Made by a program: the position numbers and the translations under genes. Source: Chloroflexota bacterium (GTDB lineage: Bacteria; Chloroflexota; Dehalococcoidia; UBA1127; JACQUN01). Taken from it: 7,058 bases of DNA. Below the pieces are notes generated by a model that worked only from the letters and a program-made list of their open reading frames with translations, made no database searches and was not told where the DNA came from. The first letter of the stretch is position 1, and every line of letters begins with the position of its first letter. Location: contig JACQUN010000040.1 of NCBI GenBank assembly GCA_016210285.1, positions 1-7,058 on the forward strand, given 5' to 3'. This document shows positions 1 through 5,959 of the stretch, piece after piece.

Positions 1-3
1 GTA

Positions 4-918
4 CTAGCTCTGGTCGTGTGGCACGGAGACGGTGGTGCTGCACAGGGCGCTGTTCCCCGCCTGGTCCATGCCTTGGTACGTCAGAGTGTACACGCGGCCG
101 CTGCCCTTCCCGGAGCGCTCGGCCCGGAGATCTCCGGAGGTGTCCGGGGTGCCCACCACGAATCCCTGGATGTCATTGGCCACGTCGCCATCGCCAAGGC
201 CGTTGTCCGGTTCATTACTCGTGACCGACACCAGTGTGTAGCCCGCCGGGCCCGAACCGGTATCGTCGACCGAGACTGATACGGATACTGTGCGCATCTT
301 GTGATTAGGTGGCCAGAGCTTGTCAGGCGTCACACTACAGGTGACGGTGGGCGGTGTGTTGTCCAAGACGACGACGTCGAAAGTCACTGTTACATCGAGG
401 TACGTCGCCCCTCCGTAGTCGTGGCCACGAACGGCTAGCAGGTTAATCCCCGTGGCAAGAGCGGTGTCCGGCGCTGTGAAGTCTATGTTGGGCGAAATGC
501 AGAAGCCTGACGCTACCGCTCCTATTTGCTGGCCGTTGATAAACACCGTTGCGTCGTTGTCAACCGTTCCCTGCACTCTAAGGTTGTGGGCCCCAACTGG
601 TAGGGCAAACTCCTTTCGCAATAGGAGGTCCGTGTTGGGTTGCCAATAGCTCTTGACTTGGGCAGGATTGTTAAACGAGCAACCGACGGTGGTGCCGAAT
701 GCAGCGTCTCCGATGGAAAAACTCGAGTCATCGTAAGCCGGCTGCTCGAAACCAGGTTCAGCACCGGAGCCCACTACCTTGTACTTGTAGCCCGAGGCCA
801 TGAGGGGGACGGCGGTGATGTTGGTGCCATGCGCTGATACAGCGGCCGGCGGCGCATAGACCAACAGCAGCGCGACGATCGAACCTAAAGCGAGTCGGAA
901 CAAGCTACCGTGACCCAT
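4..918 (-). CDS. Exported two-domain beta-sandwich protein (galactose-binding-like plus LWPPNHKM-type domain)
   Basis: A 304-residue complete protein, ATG to TAG. Residues 1-29 form a signal peptide: a short basic start (R8), a hydrophobic core at about 9-21, and a likely signal peptidase I site after VSA at 27-29. Residues about 35-185 look like a jelly-roll or galactose-binding-like module, with WQPNTDLLLRKEF, VDNDATVFINGQ and GINLLAVRGHDYGGATYLDV. Residues about 188-299 start with DNTPPTVTCSVTPDKLWPPNHKM, a module common in bacterial exported proteins, and carry an acidic DGDVANDIQ stretch at 243-251 that might bind calcium. Cys80/Cys140 and Cys194/Cys293 could form one disulfide per domain. 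There is no sortase motif, PEP-CTERM tail or C-terminal helix, so it is probably released or held non-covalently. It has its own promoter and Shine-Dalgarno and is separated from the upstream operon by 1.1 kb of debris. The ligand is unknown. Domain calls are from motif recall only. Confidence 0.85.
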   Translation of the reverse strand: MGHGSLFRLALGSIVALLLVYAPPAAVSAHGTNITAVPLMASGYKYKVVGSGAEPGFEQPAYDDSSFSIGDAAFGTTVGCSFNNPAQVKSYWQPNTDLLLRKEFALPVGAHNLRVQGTVDNDATVFINGQQIGAVASGFCISPNIDFTAPDTALATGINLLAVRGHDYGGATYLDVTVTFDVVVLDNTPPTVTCSVTPDKLWPPNHKMRTVSVSVSVDDTGSGPAGYTLVSVTSNEPDNGLGDGDVANDIQGFVVGTPDTSGDLRAERSGKGSGRVYTLTYQGMDQAGNSALCSTTVSVPHDQS

Positions 919-923
919 GTTAG

Positions 924-930
924 CTCCTTT
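924..930 (-). promoter_or_regulatory. Strong Shine-Dalgarno for the exported protein gene
   Basis: On the minus strand the sequence AAAGGAG lies five bases before the ATG at 918. This near-perfect ribosome binding site fixes the start codon and agrees with the signal peptide beginning there. Confidence 0.85.
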
Positions 931-972
931 CTGCGTCCAGGCTGGAATTGGGTTATACTTGACCGTGCATGT

Positions 973-1001
973 ATACTATATGGGACAGAATAGTTTGTCA
1001 A
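973..1001 (-). promoter_or_regulatory. Sigma-70-type promoter of the exported protein gene
   Basis: Read on the minus strand, a consensus -35 box TTGACA (1001-996) is followed after 17 bases by TAGTAT (978-973, 4 of 6 to TATAAT). An overlapping TATAGT (980-975, 5 of 6) lies at 15-base spacing. Transcription would begin near 966 and leave a leader of about 48 bases ahead of the ATG at 918. The region is markedly AT-richer than its surroundings. No operator could be recognised. The boxes are read directly; activity is inferred. Confidence 0.7.
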
Positions 1002-1289
1002 TGCCGTGGGCAAGATTAGCTACTGGTAAGACGAGCGTCTCATCCACAGCCTTCTTCGAGGGTGACTTAGCTGAAAATTCCCAGGGACCTTGCACCTGCC
1101 CTTGCCGGCGATGTGTACACCAAGCGCCTTCCTCTTGGCCAACAGGTATAGAATCTTATGGGACGGCAGAGTCTTACTCTCCCCCGTCTCCACCAAACCG
1201 TCCGTAACTGGGGCGGCTTTTCGACCGCTACCATTTGACATCGCAAAGCTGGGAAGGCCCCCTTTCTTGCCGTTATCACCGTTTGACAT
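1002..1289. other. Intergenic stretch with no recognisable gene
   Basis: Upstream of the exported-protein promoter and beyond the recognisable end of the recombinase stub. A minus-strand frame continuing from the stub stays open to 1020, but its protein (basic, low complexity) matches nothing I recognise and has no good start or ribosome binding site of its own. The nonamer TTTGACATC occurs at 1234-1242 and 1282-1290, giving a repeated MSNG in that frame. I see no RNA gene. Confidence 0.4.
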
Positions 1290-1299
1290 CCTGGACAGG

Positions 1300-1490
1300 A
1301 AGACGTCCGGCTCGCAGATTCTGGCCGCGCCATTGTCCTCCAGGCACAGGAACAGGTCCCGGAAGGCCGGGCGCGGGATCAGGCCCACGACCTTGTTCGC
1401 TCCTGGGTCGATCAGCACGACCTCCAGCATGGCGGTCAGCACCTTGTTCCGCTGCTTGACCGTGGCTGCCTCCCATGGCTAGCCGGAGTC
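1300..1490 (-). pseudogene. C-terminal remnant of a serine recombinase
   Basis: The minus-strand frame reads WEAATVKQRNKVLTAML, then EVVLIDPGANKVVGLIPRP, then AFRDLF (codons from about 1475 down to about 1355). This matches the pattern at the end of resolvase/invertase-type large serine recombinases: a helix ending W-E-x-A-T, about 15 residues, then V-x-I-D, then V-x-x-I-x-P-x-P-x-F-x-x-x-F. Upstream the frame hits a TAG at 1479-1481, although AAELLEDSG just beyond it still looks recombinase-like. The frame then meets the plus-strand IstA fragment. No catalytic serine domain, zinc ribbon or coiled coil is present, so this is a dead C-terminal stub. The frame stays open to 1020, but the part beyond about 1300 resembles nothing I know and is not included. 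The identification is by recalled pattern; both boundaries are approximate. Confidence 0.55.
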
Positions 1491-1505
1491 CTCCAGCAGC
1501 TCGGC

Positions 1506-1776
1506 GGCAGTGGCCGCCGCATCTACCAGAGGCTGGTAGCGGAGCACGGCTTCATAGGAGGCGCGTCCACCGTCCGGGAGTACGAGCCACTACCTCTTCC
1601 AGAGCCGCTTCTGTAGCCCAGGGGAAGCACACGAGAAGGGGCTGGTGGAGAACCTGGTGGGGTATGCCCGGAGGATCTTCTTGGCGCCCGTGCCGGAGGT
1701 GGATTCCTCCAAGGAGTTGAACGCGCTCCTCCGGGAAAGGTGCCTGGCCTAGGCGAAGCGGCGCCTGCGGGGTGAG
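1506..1776 (+). pseudogene. istA: IS21-family transposase IstA, internally deleted and frameshifted
   Basis: Two IstA pieces are joined. In one frame, codons 1515-1583 give RRIYQRLVAEHGF followed by STVREY, the end of the IstA DNA-binding region. One base out of frame, from 1585, comes SHYLFQSRFCSPGEAHEKG, LVENLVGYARRIFLAPVPEV, then KELNALLRERCLA: the end of the DDE core and what follows it. The E of EKG would be the last acidic catalytic residue. The segment that should lie between them, with both catalytic aspartates (roughly 150 codons in intact IstA), is missing. A TAG at 1750-1752 interrupts the second piece. No IstB ATPase gene or terminal inverted repeats are visible. The gene cannot make an active transposase. 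IS21 family membership is confident; where this fragment ends and the next begins (about 1776) is an estimate. Confidence 0.75.
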
Positions 1777-1929
1777 ACCCGCACCATCGAGATCGTGGAG
1801 GAACTGTGCGTGGCCCTCGTGACCTTCAAGGACCTCTAAAGTCGGGAGTGGCTCATCGGGCGCCACCACCACGCCTCACCAGCGGCGAGACGCGCGGAAC
1901 TCCTTGGCGCCGAGCCGGTGGCAGCGTGA
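1777..1929 (+). pseudogene. C-terminal remnant of an IS3-family OrfB transposase
   Basis: Directly after the IstA fragment, and in the same reading frame, codons give IVEELCVALVTFKDL, a TAA stop at 1837-1839, then SREWLIGRHHHASPAARRAELLGAEPVAA and a TGA at 1927-1929. IS3-type OrfB proteins end with an E-E-L-x-x-A-L-x-x-F-x-x-x-Y-N-x-x-W-L-I-E-R-H-G-x-x-x-P-A-x-x-R pattern, and this follows it closely. The TAA stands where the conserved tyrosine of Y-N-x-x-W-L-I would be. IstA proteins do not normally end this way, so I read it as a second element joined to the first. The upstream OrfB body and OrfA are absent. The alternative is an unusual IstA tail. Confidence 0.5.
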
Positions 1930-2062
1930 ACACCCCATCAAATGTGTCGAAGAAACCCTGACCGGTACACTCCTGGGAAGCAGGGCGGGGACGACTTACT
2001 TTTGCTCAGCAAAGCCGAGGTGGAGCACCCGCGAGGTTGCGATTCCCGCACCGACGGAGGAA
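1930..2062. other. Short spacer between operon end and transposase debris
   Basis: These 133 bases follow the stop codon of the last operon gene on the minus strand. They hold no coding sequence I can support and no convincing intrinsic terminator: the best small hairpins (2001-2013, 2035-2052) lack a following T-tract on the minus strand. Confidence 0.4.
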
Positions 2063-3694
2063 TCACCGGCAGGCAGGGCAGTACTGCTCAAGCGATGCAG
2101 ACATGCCGGCATAATCGCTCCCTAGCACCTGAGCTATTCGTGCCAGCATGGCAGCAGTGGCTATCGGTGCACCGCAAGCGATGCAACGCTTCTCCCGGTC
2201 CTGGTGGAGCGCTGCCCGTCCCCCCCTCAGGCTGGCCATGTCTGTGACCCTGGCGAGGCGAATCGCTCCATTTCCGGCTTCTGGGCACACGCTAACGCAC
2301 TGGCCGCAGGAGATGCACCGGCAAGAGTCGAAGGTCAGCGCAACCTCTTCACCGTCCCGCACCGAGTCGAGGGCTTTGGTGGGACAGGCCGTGGCGCAGA
2401 CCCCACAGCCGGTGCACCATTCCGGCGCCACCATAACCCTCCCGACTGGCGAGTGAGGATGCTCAAAGAACAGGCCGGGGGCGGCGCCGTACTGCTCCGC
2501 CAGCTCACGGACCGCTTGGGCGGCTGCCCCTGGGTCACCCACGGGGACGCGGGCACCACGTCGCACGGGCGGCGGTGGCCCGGCACTCTGAGGCGTGCTC
2601 GTGGGGACGTCCCCCTCCGAAAGATGCCCATCTCTTGTGTCTATGACCTCCACTCGCTCGGGAGAAGCACCGAATAGATGAAGCAACTGGCGGCAGTAGT
2701 CAACCCTCCCACGGACAACGTCGCCCTGGGCATGCTGGCACTCCTTACCGCACGAGAGGATGCCCACCGCTGCGCCGCGGGCCAGGCACTGGAGAAGGAG
2801 ACCCACCGGCACCATGCCCGCGCATGGCACCTCCAGGGGCAGCCATGAGGCTGAGGCGCCGACCCCATCCCCTCCCGCCTGCTCAACCGCCTGGACGCTC
2901 TGCCGGCAGACAAACAGGATGCGGCGCTCCGGTAGGACGACCCCGTTGGTCTCCAGAAGAGCGGTAATCTGAGCATCGAGCTGATGGAGCGAACTGCCCG
3001 GAAGGCGGACTGCTTGCCTGGGACACTCCGTCACGCAGAGGCCACAGCCGTCGCACCGCGCCTTGTCCACCCAGACCTTCCCGCCACCCCTCTCGAGCGC
3101 GCCCTGGGGGCAAATCCCAACGCAAAGGGCGCAGCCGGTGTCCGCCACACAACGCTGCCGGTCGACGGAGGCCACCACCCGGTACTGTACGGGTGGGAGG
3201 GTGAAGAGGGCCCGCCGGCTGACCCTTTGAGACAGGGGAGGGAAATAGGGCTTGAGGTTCTCCGCGCCGCTTCCCGAGTAGGCCCTGGCCCGGGCGATGG
3301 CGGCTGCTAGCATGAGCTTGGCCTTCTCTGTGGCCCGGCTGCGCTCCCAGACTGGAGCACAGAAAGCGCCCAGATTCACCACCTCTACACCTGGAGGGTC
3401 CAGCCCCACCTTTCTGGCCTGGAACTGCATCTCCCGTTCGGCGTAGTCCCGGGAGCAAACCCCGAGCACAACCCGGCCCGCACCACTGGCCGTTGCCCGG
3501 GCCAGTTCCCTGGGGGTATGGCAAAGGCCTGCAGCCACCCTAGCCCGCACACCCTCCTGGGTCTCTCTCAGCCAGCGGCACACACCGTCAACATCGAGGC
3601 CGTTACCGGTGGCCTCAAGGTCATGGCAGAGAAGGACCGCAACGGTGGCCTCTCCTTGCGAAGCGCCTCTCACCGCTGACTCCTGCTCGGTCAT
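2063..3694 (-). CDS. HdrA-like/MvhD-like multi-cluster iron-sulfur electron-transfer protein
   Basis: A 543-residue protein rich in cysteine. Residues about 17-140 resemble the N-terminal domain of heterodisulfide reductase subunit HdrA, with C23...G30-N-x-L-D-V, C58, V-V-L-G-V-C80-S-R, C112 and T122-E-K-A-K. Next comes a ferredoxin pair: C182-x5-C-x2-C-x3-C-P and C214-x2-C-x2-C-x3-C-P. Residues about 257-350 look like the MvhD/hydrogenase iron-sulfur subunit domain (F-V-C263, V-P-C291-A-G, C303, S-C315-G-K-E-C319-Q-H-A-Q-G-D). A second ferredoxin pair has C427/C430/C433/C437 and C460/C463/C466/C470, plus an extra C458. The tail ends with C504-x2-C507 and C539-x2-C542, a possible zinc-ribbon or extra metal site. 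No signal peptide or helix is present, so it is cytoplasmic. No GxGxxG FAD fold is seen, unlike full HdrA. The start ATG overlaps the TorD stop as ATGA, with GGAG five bases upstream, so it is translationally coupled. Role inferred: electron transfer linked to the molybdoenzyme or to its maturation. Confidence 0.75.
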   Translation of the reverse strand: MTEQESAVRGASQGEATVAVLLCHDLEATGNGLDVDGVCRWLRETQEGVRARVAAGLCHTPRELARATASGAGRVVLGVCSRDYAEREMQFQARKVGLDPPGVEVVNLGAFCAPVWERSRATEKAKLMLAAAIARARAYSGSGAENLKPYFPPLSQRVSRRALFTLPPVQYRVVASVDRQRCVADTGCALCVGICPQGALERGGGKVWVDKARCDGCGLCVTECPRQAVRLPGSSLHQLDAQITALLETNGVVLPERRILFVCRQSVQAVEQAGGDGVGASASWLPLEVPCAGMVPVGLLLQCLARGAAVGILSCGKECQHAQGDVVRGRVDYCRQLLHLFGASPERVEVIDTRDGHLSEGDVPTSTPQSAGPPPPVRRGARVPVGDPGAAAQAVRELAEQYGAAPGLFFEHPHSPVGRVMVAPEWCTGCGVCATACPTKALDSVRDGEEVALTFDSCRCISCGQCVSVCPEAGNGAIRLARVTDMASLRGGRAALHQDREKRCIACGAPIATAAMLARIAQVLGSDYAGMSASLEQYCPACR

Positions 3695-4449
3695 GGCGTC
3701 TCCACGGTGACACCCTGGAACCGCTCCAAGAGAGCCGCCAGGAGGTCAGCGTCGTGGGCAAAGAACGAGCACGCAGTGTCCGTGATGACGGCGAACCGGC
3801 TCTCCCGGTTGACAGCCGCAACCCTGCTGGCGAGTTCGGGGAACCACCGGGTGAGGTGACGGGCCAGAAACGCACGCTCGCGCTCTACCGCCTGGACAGC
3901 GTCCGCGAGCCTCTGGCGGCTCCATGCCTCTGCCTCCCGACTGCAAAGGAAAGACATGAACTCCAACTCCACTGCGGCGTGGTCCGGAGGCTCCCTATGA
4001 TCGGGTGAAGGCGCTAGGCCCATTGACCCGTACTCCCTCTCCAACTGGGCCAGAAGCCAGCCCGCTCCGCTCGGGTCTTCACCCAGGTAGGCAGACTCGT
4101 AGATAGGGCATGGCACACCGGCGACATTGGCCAGGAAAAGGGAAGCGTACTCGCTCTCAATGGCCGCGTTGCTGGGGCAACGGAACTGACTGAGGGAATG
4201 AAGGAGCCGCCTCCACTTCTGAGCAAAGTCGAAGCTCGCCCAGGCCTTGTCCCAGGCGCCTGTTTCCCCTGCAACGGTGGCGAGCATGGTCAGCCGGGCC
4301 TCATCGGGACAGAGGAGGCTCTGGCTGAACAGACGATACGCCCCCTGGCGGAGCAGGGCCAGGTCCGCCAGGGCCAGACCTCTCCTCCCAGCGCGCCATC
4401 CGCTGCCCCTGTCCGACAGATGGGGGTGACCACCGCCTGTCGGCGCCAT
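3691..4449 (-). CDS. TorD/DmsD-family molybdoenzyme assembly chaperone
   Basis: A 252-residue, mostly helical soluble protein. Family marks are E98-S-E-Y-A-S-L-F at 98-105, P-C-P-I-Y-E-S-A-Y at 113-121, P-P-D-H-A-A-V-E-L-E-F-M at 154-165 and H-L-x-x-W-F-P at 198-204. These fit TorD-type chaperones, which bind the twin-arginine leader of a molybdenum subunit and hold it for cofactor insertion before Tat export. The partner is expected to be the catalytic subunit whose end lies at the right edge of the window. I chose the ATG at 4449, one base after the TGA of the upstream small gene; an in-frame TTG at 4506 would add 19 residues overlapping that gene and has no support. The Shine-Dalgarno is weak, which fits coupling to the preceding gene. 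The first 25 or so residues are low-complexity and poorly typical. Length is slightly above common family members. Confidence 0.88.
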   Translation of the reverse strand: MAPTGGGHPHLSDRGSGWRAGRRGLALADLALLRQGAYRLFSQSLLCPDEARLTMLATVAGETGAWDKAWASFDFAQKWRRLLHSLSQFRCPSNAAIESEYASLFLANVAGVPCPIYESAYLGEDPSGAGWLLAQLEREYGSMGLAPSPDHREPPDHAAVELEFMSFLCSREAEAWSRQRLADAVQAVERERAFLARHLTRWFPELASRVAAVNRESRFAVITDTACSFFAHDADLLAALLERFQGVTVETP

Positions 4450-4450
4450 C

Positions 4451-4663
4451 TCACTTGCCGCGTCTGTCAGACACAAGCTCGTACACTGCGGCGGAGGCGA
4501 ATACAAGGATCACGCCAATCACAAAGACGCCGGGCGCAAACAGCATCCTGGGGCTGCTGATCCGGGGCCCGTCAGTGGGGCCGATGGGCGCAGCTAGCAA
4601 GAAGCCCACTACCGCAAGAGCCAGCCCTACCAGCAGGGTCAACTGAAAGAGCGTACGTCTCAT
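4451..4663 (-). CDS. Small two-helix membrane protein in molybdoenzyme operon
   Basis: Seventy residues with two clear hydrophobic segments, about 6-25 and 42-62, joined by a Pro/Gly-rich loop (P26-I-G-P-T-D-G-P-R-I-S-S-P). Basic residues flank both ends (R2, R3; R67, R68, K70), suggesting both termini are cytoplasmic. I do not recognise a family. It is supported as a real gene by a strong ribosome binding site and by tight spacing: three bases after the NrfD-type gene and one base before the TorD gene. It may be an accessory or assembly subunit of the membrane complex, comparable in position to small extra subunits of other respiratory complexes; that role is inference from location only. 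Confidence 0.7.
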   Translation of the reverse strand: MRRTLFQLTLLVGLALAVVGFLLAAPIGPTDGPRISSPRMLFAPGVFVIGVILVFASAAVYELVSDRRGK

Positions 4664-4666
4664 GCA

Positions 4667-5956
4667 CTACCTCCCTTCTTGACCGTCCGGGACCTCCATG
4701 ATGGGAAAGACCCTGAAGAAGAGCACCAGGGCCAGAGCCCCCAGGGCCAGCAGACCAACGACGACCATAATCTCAACCCACGAGGGTGAGTAGGCGCCCG
4801 TGAGGTACGGCAGCAGCCTGCCGTGGGTCTGGGAGGGGACTACGATAAGATACCGCTTGATGATGCCCGCAAGACTGACCAGCACACCAGGCAACACGAT
4901 GGCCCACAGAGCGTAGCGCCGCCGTACAAACTGGAGGAAGAGCATCACAAAGGATACCAGCAGCAGCCCTGCAGCCAGCCAGAAGAGCCAGGCGTAATCA
5001 CCACGCAGCAGCGCTGCACTCACCCGGACCTCGTGGTGGTGGGCTGCATAGGCGCCCGAGAGCATCTCCACAATCAGGAGATATAGGTAGGCCACCACAA
5101 GGACCCAAAGGAAGTTGCCCAGCCAGGCGAACTGACGGATGGTGATGCGATCCTGGAGCCTGAGAAGGTATCTGGCGATAAAGGCCAAAACGATGATGTG
5201 ACCAACGCCGGAGACCCCTGCCATGATGACAAAGCTGGGAGCCTGGAGGGCGCTGTACCAGCCCGCGGCGCCGCCCTGGAGGCCGAAGACGAAGCCCAGG
5301 GTGGAGTGGGCCGTAACCAGGAGGGGGATGATGGCCAGGGCCAGCCACCACGCTGTCCGGTTGTGACGCTCCCGCTCCTCGGGCGTGTCCCTGTAGCCCG
5401 CAGCCCACAGCCGGTAGAAGCCCTGAAGCCGGCTCGGCCTCTGGGCCAGCACGGCGGCGTCCCGCCTCCCGTCCAGGTACAGATAGATTAGGCTGGCAAA
5501 AAGATAGCCTGACAGTACCAGGCTGAAGGTCCCGAAGAAAGGCGAATATGGCCGGGCATAGAGGAGCAGATTAACGATGCCGCGGCCGGGCTGCCCCAGG
5601 TCTACCAGGACGCTGAAAGCCCCGAGCACGAGGGCTACTACGGTGAGGGCTTCTGCTATCCTGGCGATAGGCTTCAGGTGCTCCAGGTTCATGAGACGGA
5701 TGAGGGCGGCCACGGTGATGCCAGCGAAGCTCACGCCGACGAAGTGCACCACGAAGGCGATGTACAGACCCCAGGCGGCGCCACCCATAGTCCCGATGTC
5801 CCGCATCCCCGTGACCGCCTCGCCTTCTATGAACTGGCGGGCGTAGGCGTAGGCCCCAAGCCCGATGAGGGCCAGCAACCCCAGCACAATGAGGTAAAAG
5901 CCCGCCCCACCCTGGCCTACGCCGTACGGCAGTCTGGTCTCCGCTTTCGTGGCCAT
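4667..5956 (-). CDS. nrfD: NrfD/PsrC-family membrane anchor subunit of molybdoenzyme
   Basis: A 429-residue polytopic membrane protein with about ten hydrophobic segments (near 19-39, 59-85, 101-119, 140-161, 201-223, 238-260, 276-299, 320-340, 348-368 and 391-414). Family-like features include W62-G-L-Y-I-A-F, V118-D-L-G-Q-P-G-R, A216-H-S-T-L-G-F-V-F-G-L-Q-G and W233-Y-S-A-L-Q-A-P-S-F. NrfD/PsrC proteins bind quinone and exchange electrons with the neighbouring ferredoxin subunit. The length and helix count are nearer the longer ActC/HybB-like branch than the eight-helix PsrC type. The start is three bases after the TAA of the ferredoxin gene, with GAGGGTG as a moderate Shine-Dalgarno. Direction of electron flow (quinol oxidation or quinone reduction) cannot be told from this sequence. 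Confidence 0.9.
   Translation of the reverse strand: MATKAETRLPYGVGQGGAGFYLIVLGLLALIGLGAYAYARQFIEGEAVTGMRDIGTMGGAAWGLYIAFVVHFVGVSFAGITVAALIRLMNLEHLKPIARIAEALTVVALVLGAFSVLVDLGQPGRGIVNLLLYARPYSPFFGTFSLVLSGYLFASLIYLYLDGRRDAAVLAQRPSRLQGFYRLWAAGYRDTPEERERHNRTAWWLALAIIPLLVTAHSTLGFVFGLQGGAAGWYSALQAPSFVIMAGVSGVGHIIVLAFIARYLLRLQDRITIRQFAWLGNFLWVLVVAYLYLLIVEMLSGAYAAHHHEVRVSAALLRGDYAWLFWLAAGLLLVSFVMLFLQFVRRRYALWAIVLPGVLVSLAGIIKRYLIVVPSQTHGRLLPYLTGAYSPSWVEIMVVVGLLALGALALVLFFRVFPIMEVPDGQEGR
4669..4675 (-). promoter_or_regulatory. Strong Shine-Dalgarno for the 70-residue membrane protein
   Basis: On the minus strand GGGAGGT lies five bases before the ATG at 4663 and overlaps the TAG of the preceding NrfD-type gene. 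It is one of the best ribosome binding sites in the operon and argues that the small gene is translated. Confidence 0.75.
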
Positions 5957-5959
5957 TGC

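Larger units (their letters stand above)
1290..1929. mobile_element. Composite graveyard of transposase and recombinase debris
   Basis: Three unrelated mobile-element gene tails lie end to end here: a serine recombinase (minus strand), IS21 IstA (plus strand) and IS3 OrfB (plus strand). All are truncated and carry stops or frame changes. No complete insertion sequence, target-site duplication or terminal inverted repeat pair could be found. It separates the molybdoenzyme operon from the exported-protein gene and is probably the residue of repeated insertions and deletions at a tolerant intergenic site. Confidence 0.6.

Noticed and set aside
1234..1290. Two TTTGACATC copies as a possible repeat array or promoter pair
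   Set aside because: Only two nine-base copies 48 bases apart, with no third unit and no -10 box at proper spacing; not a CRISPR or regulatory array.
1090..1482. Plus-strand open frame of 130 codons across the recombinase remnant
   Set aside because: The minus strand carries the recognisable recombinase C-terminal pattern; the plus frame has no motif and no ribosome binding site.
1552..1872. Minus-strand open frame of 106 codons across the IstA remnant
   Set aside because: The plus strand reads as IstA and OrfB pieces; the minus frame is its shadow and resembles nothing.
2001..2013. Palindrome TTTGCTCAGCAAA downstream of the operon as an intrinsic terminator
   Set aside because: The stem is only five or six base pairs, AT-rich, with a tiny loop and no T-tract on the minus strand.
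2035..2052. Small GC-rich hairpin (GGTTGCG...CGCACC) after the operon stop
   Set aside because: Six base pairs with a bulge and no following T-run; not convincing as a terminator.
4450..4506. Upstream TTG start that would extend the TorD-family protein by 19 residues
   Set aside because: It overlaps the small membrane gene, has no Shine-Dalgarno, and the ATG at 4449 sits one base after the upstream stop as expected for coupling.
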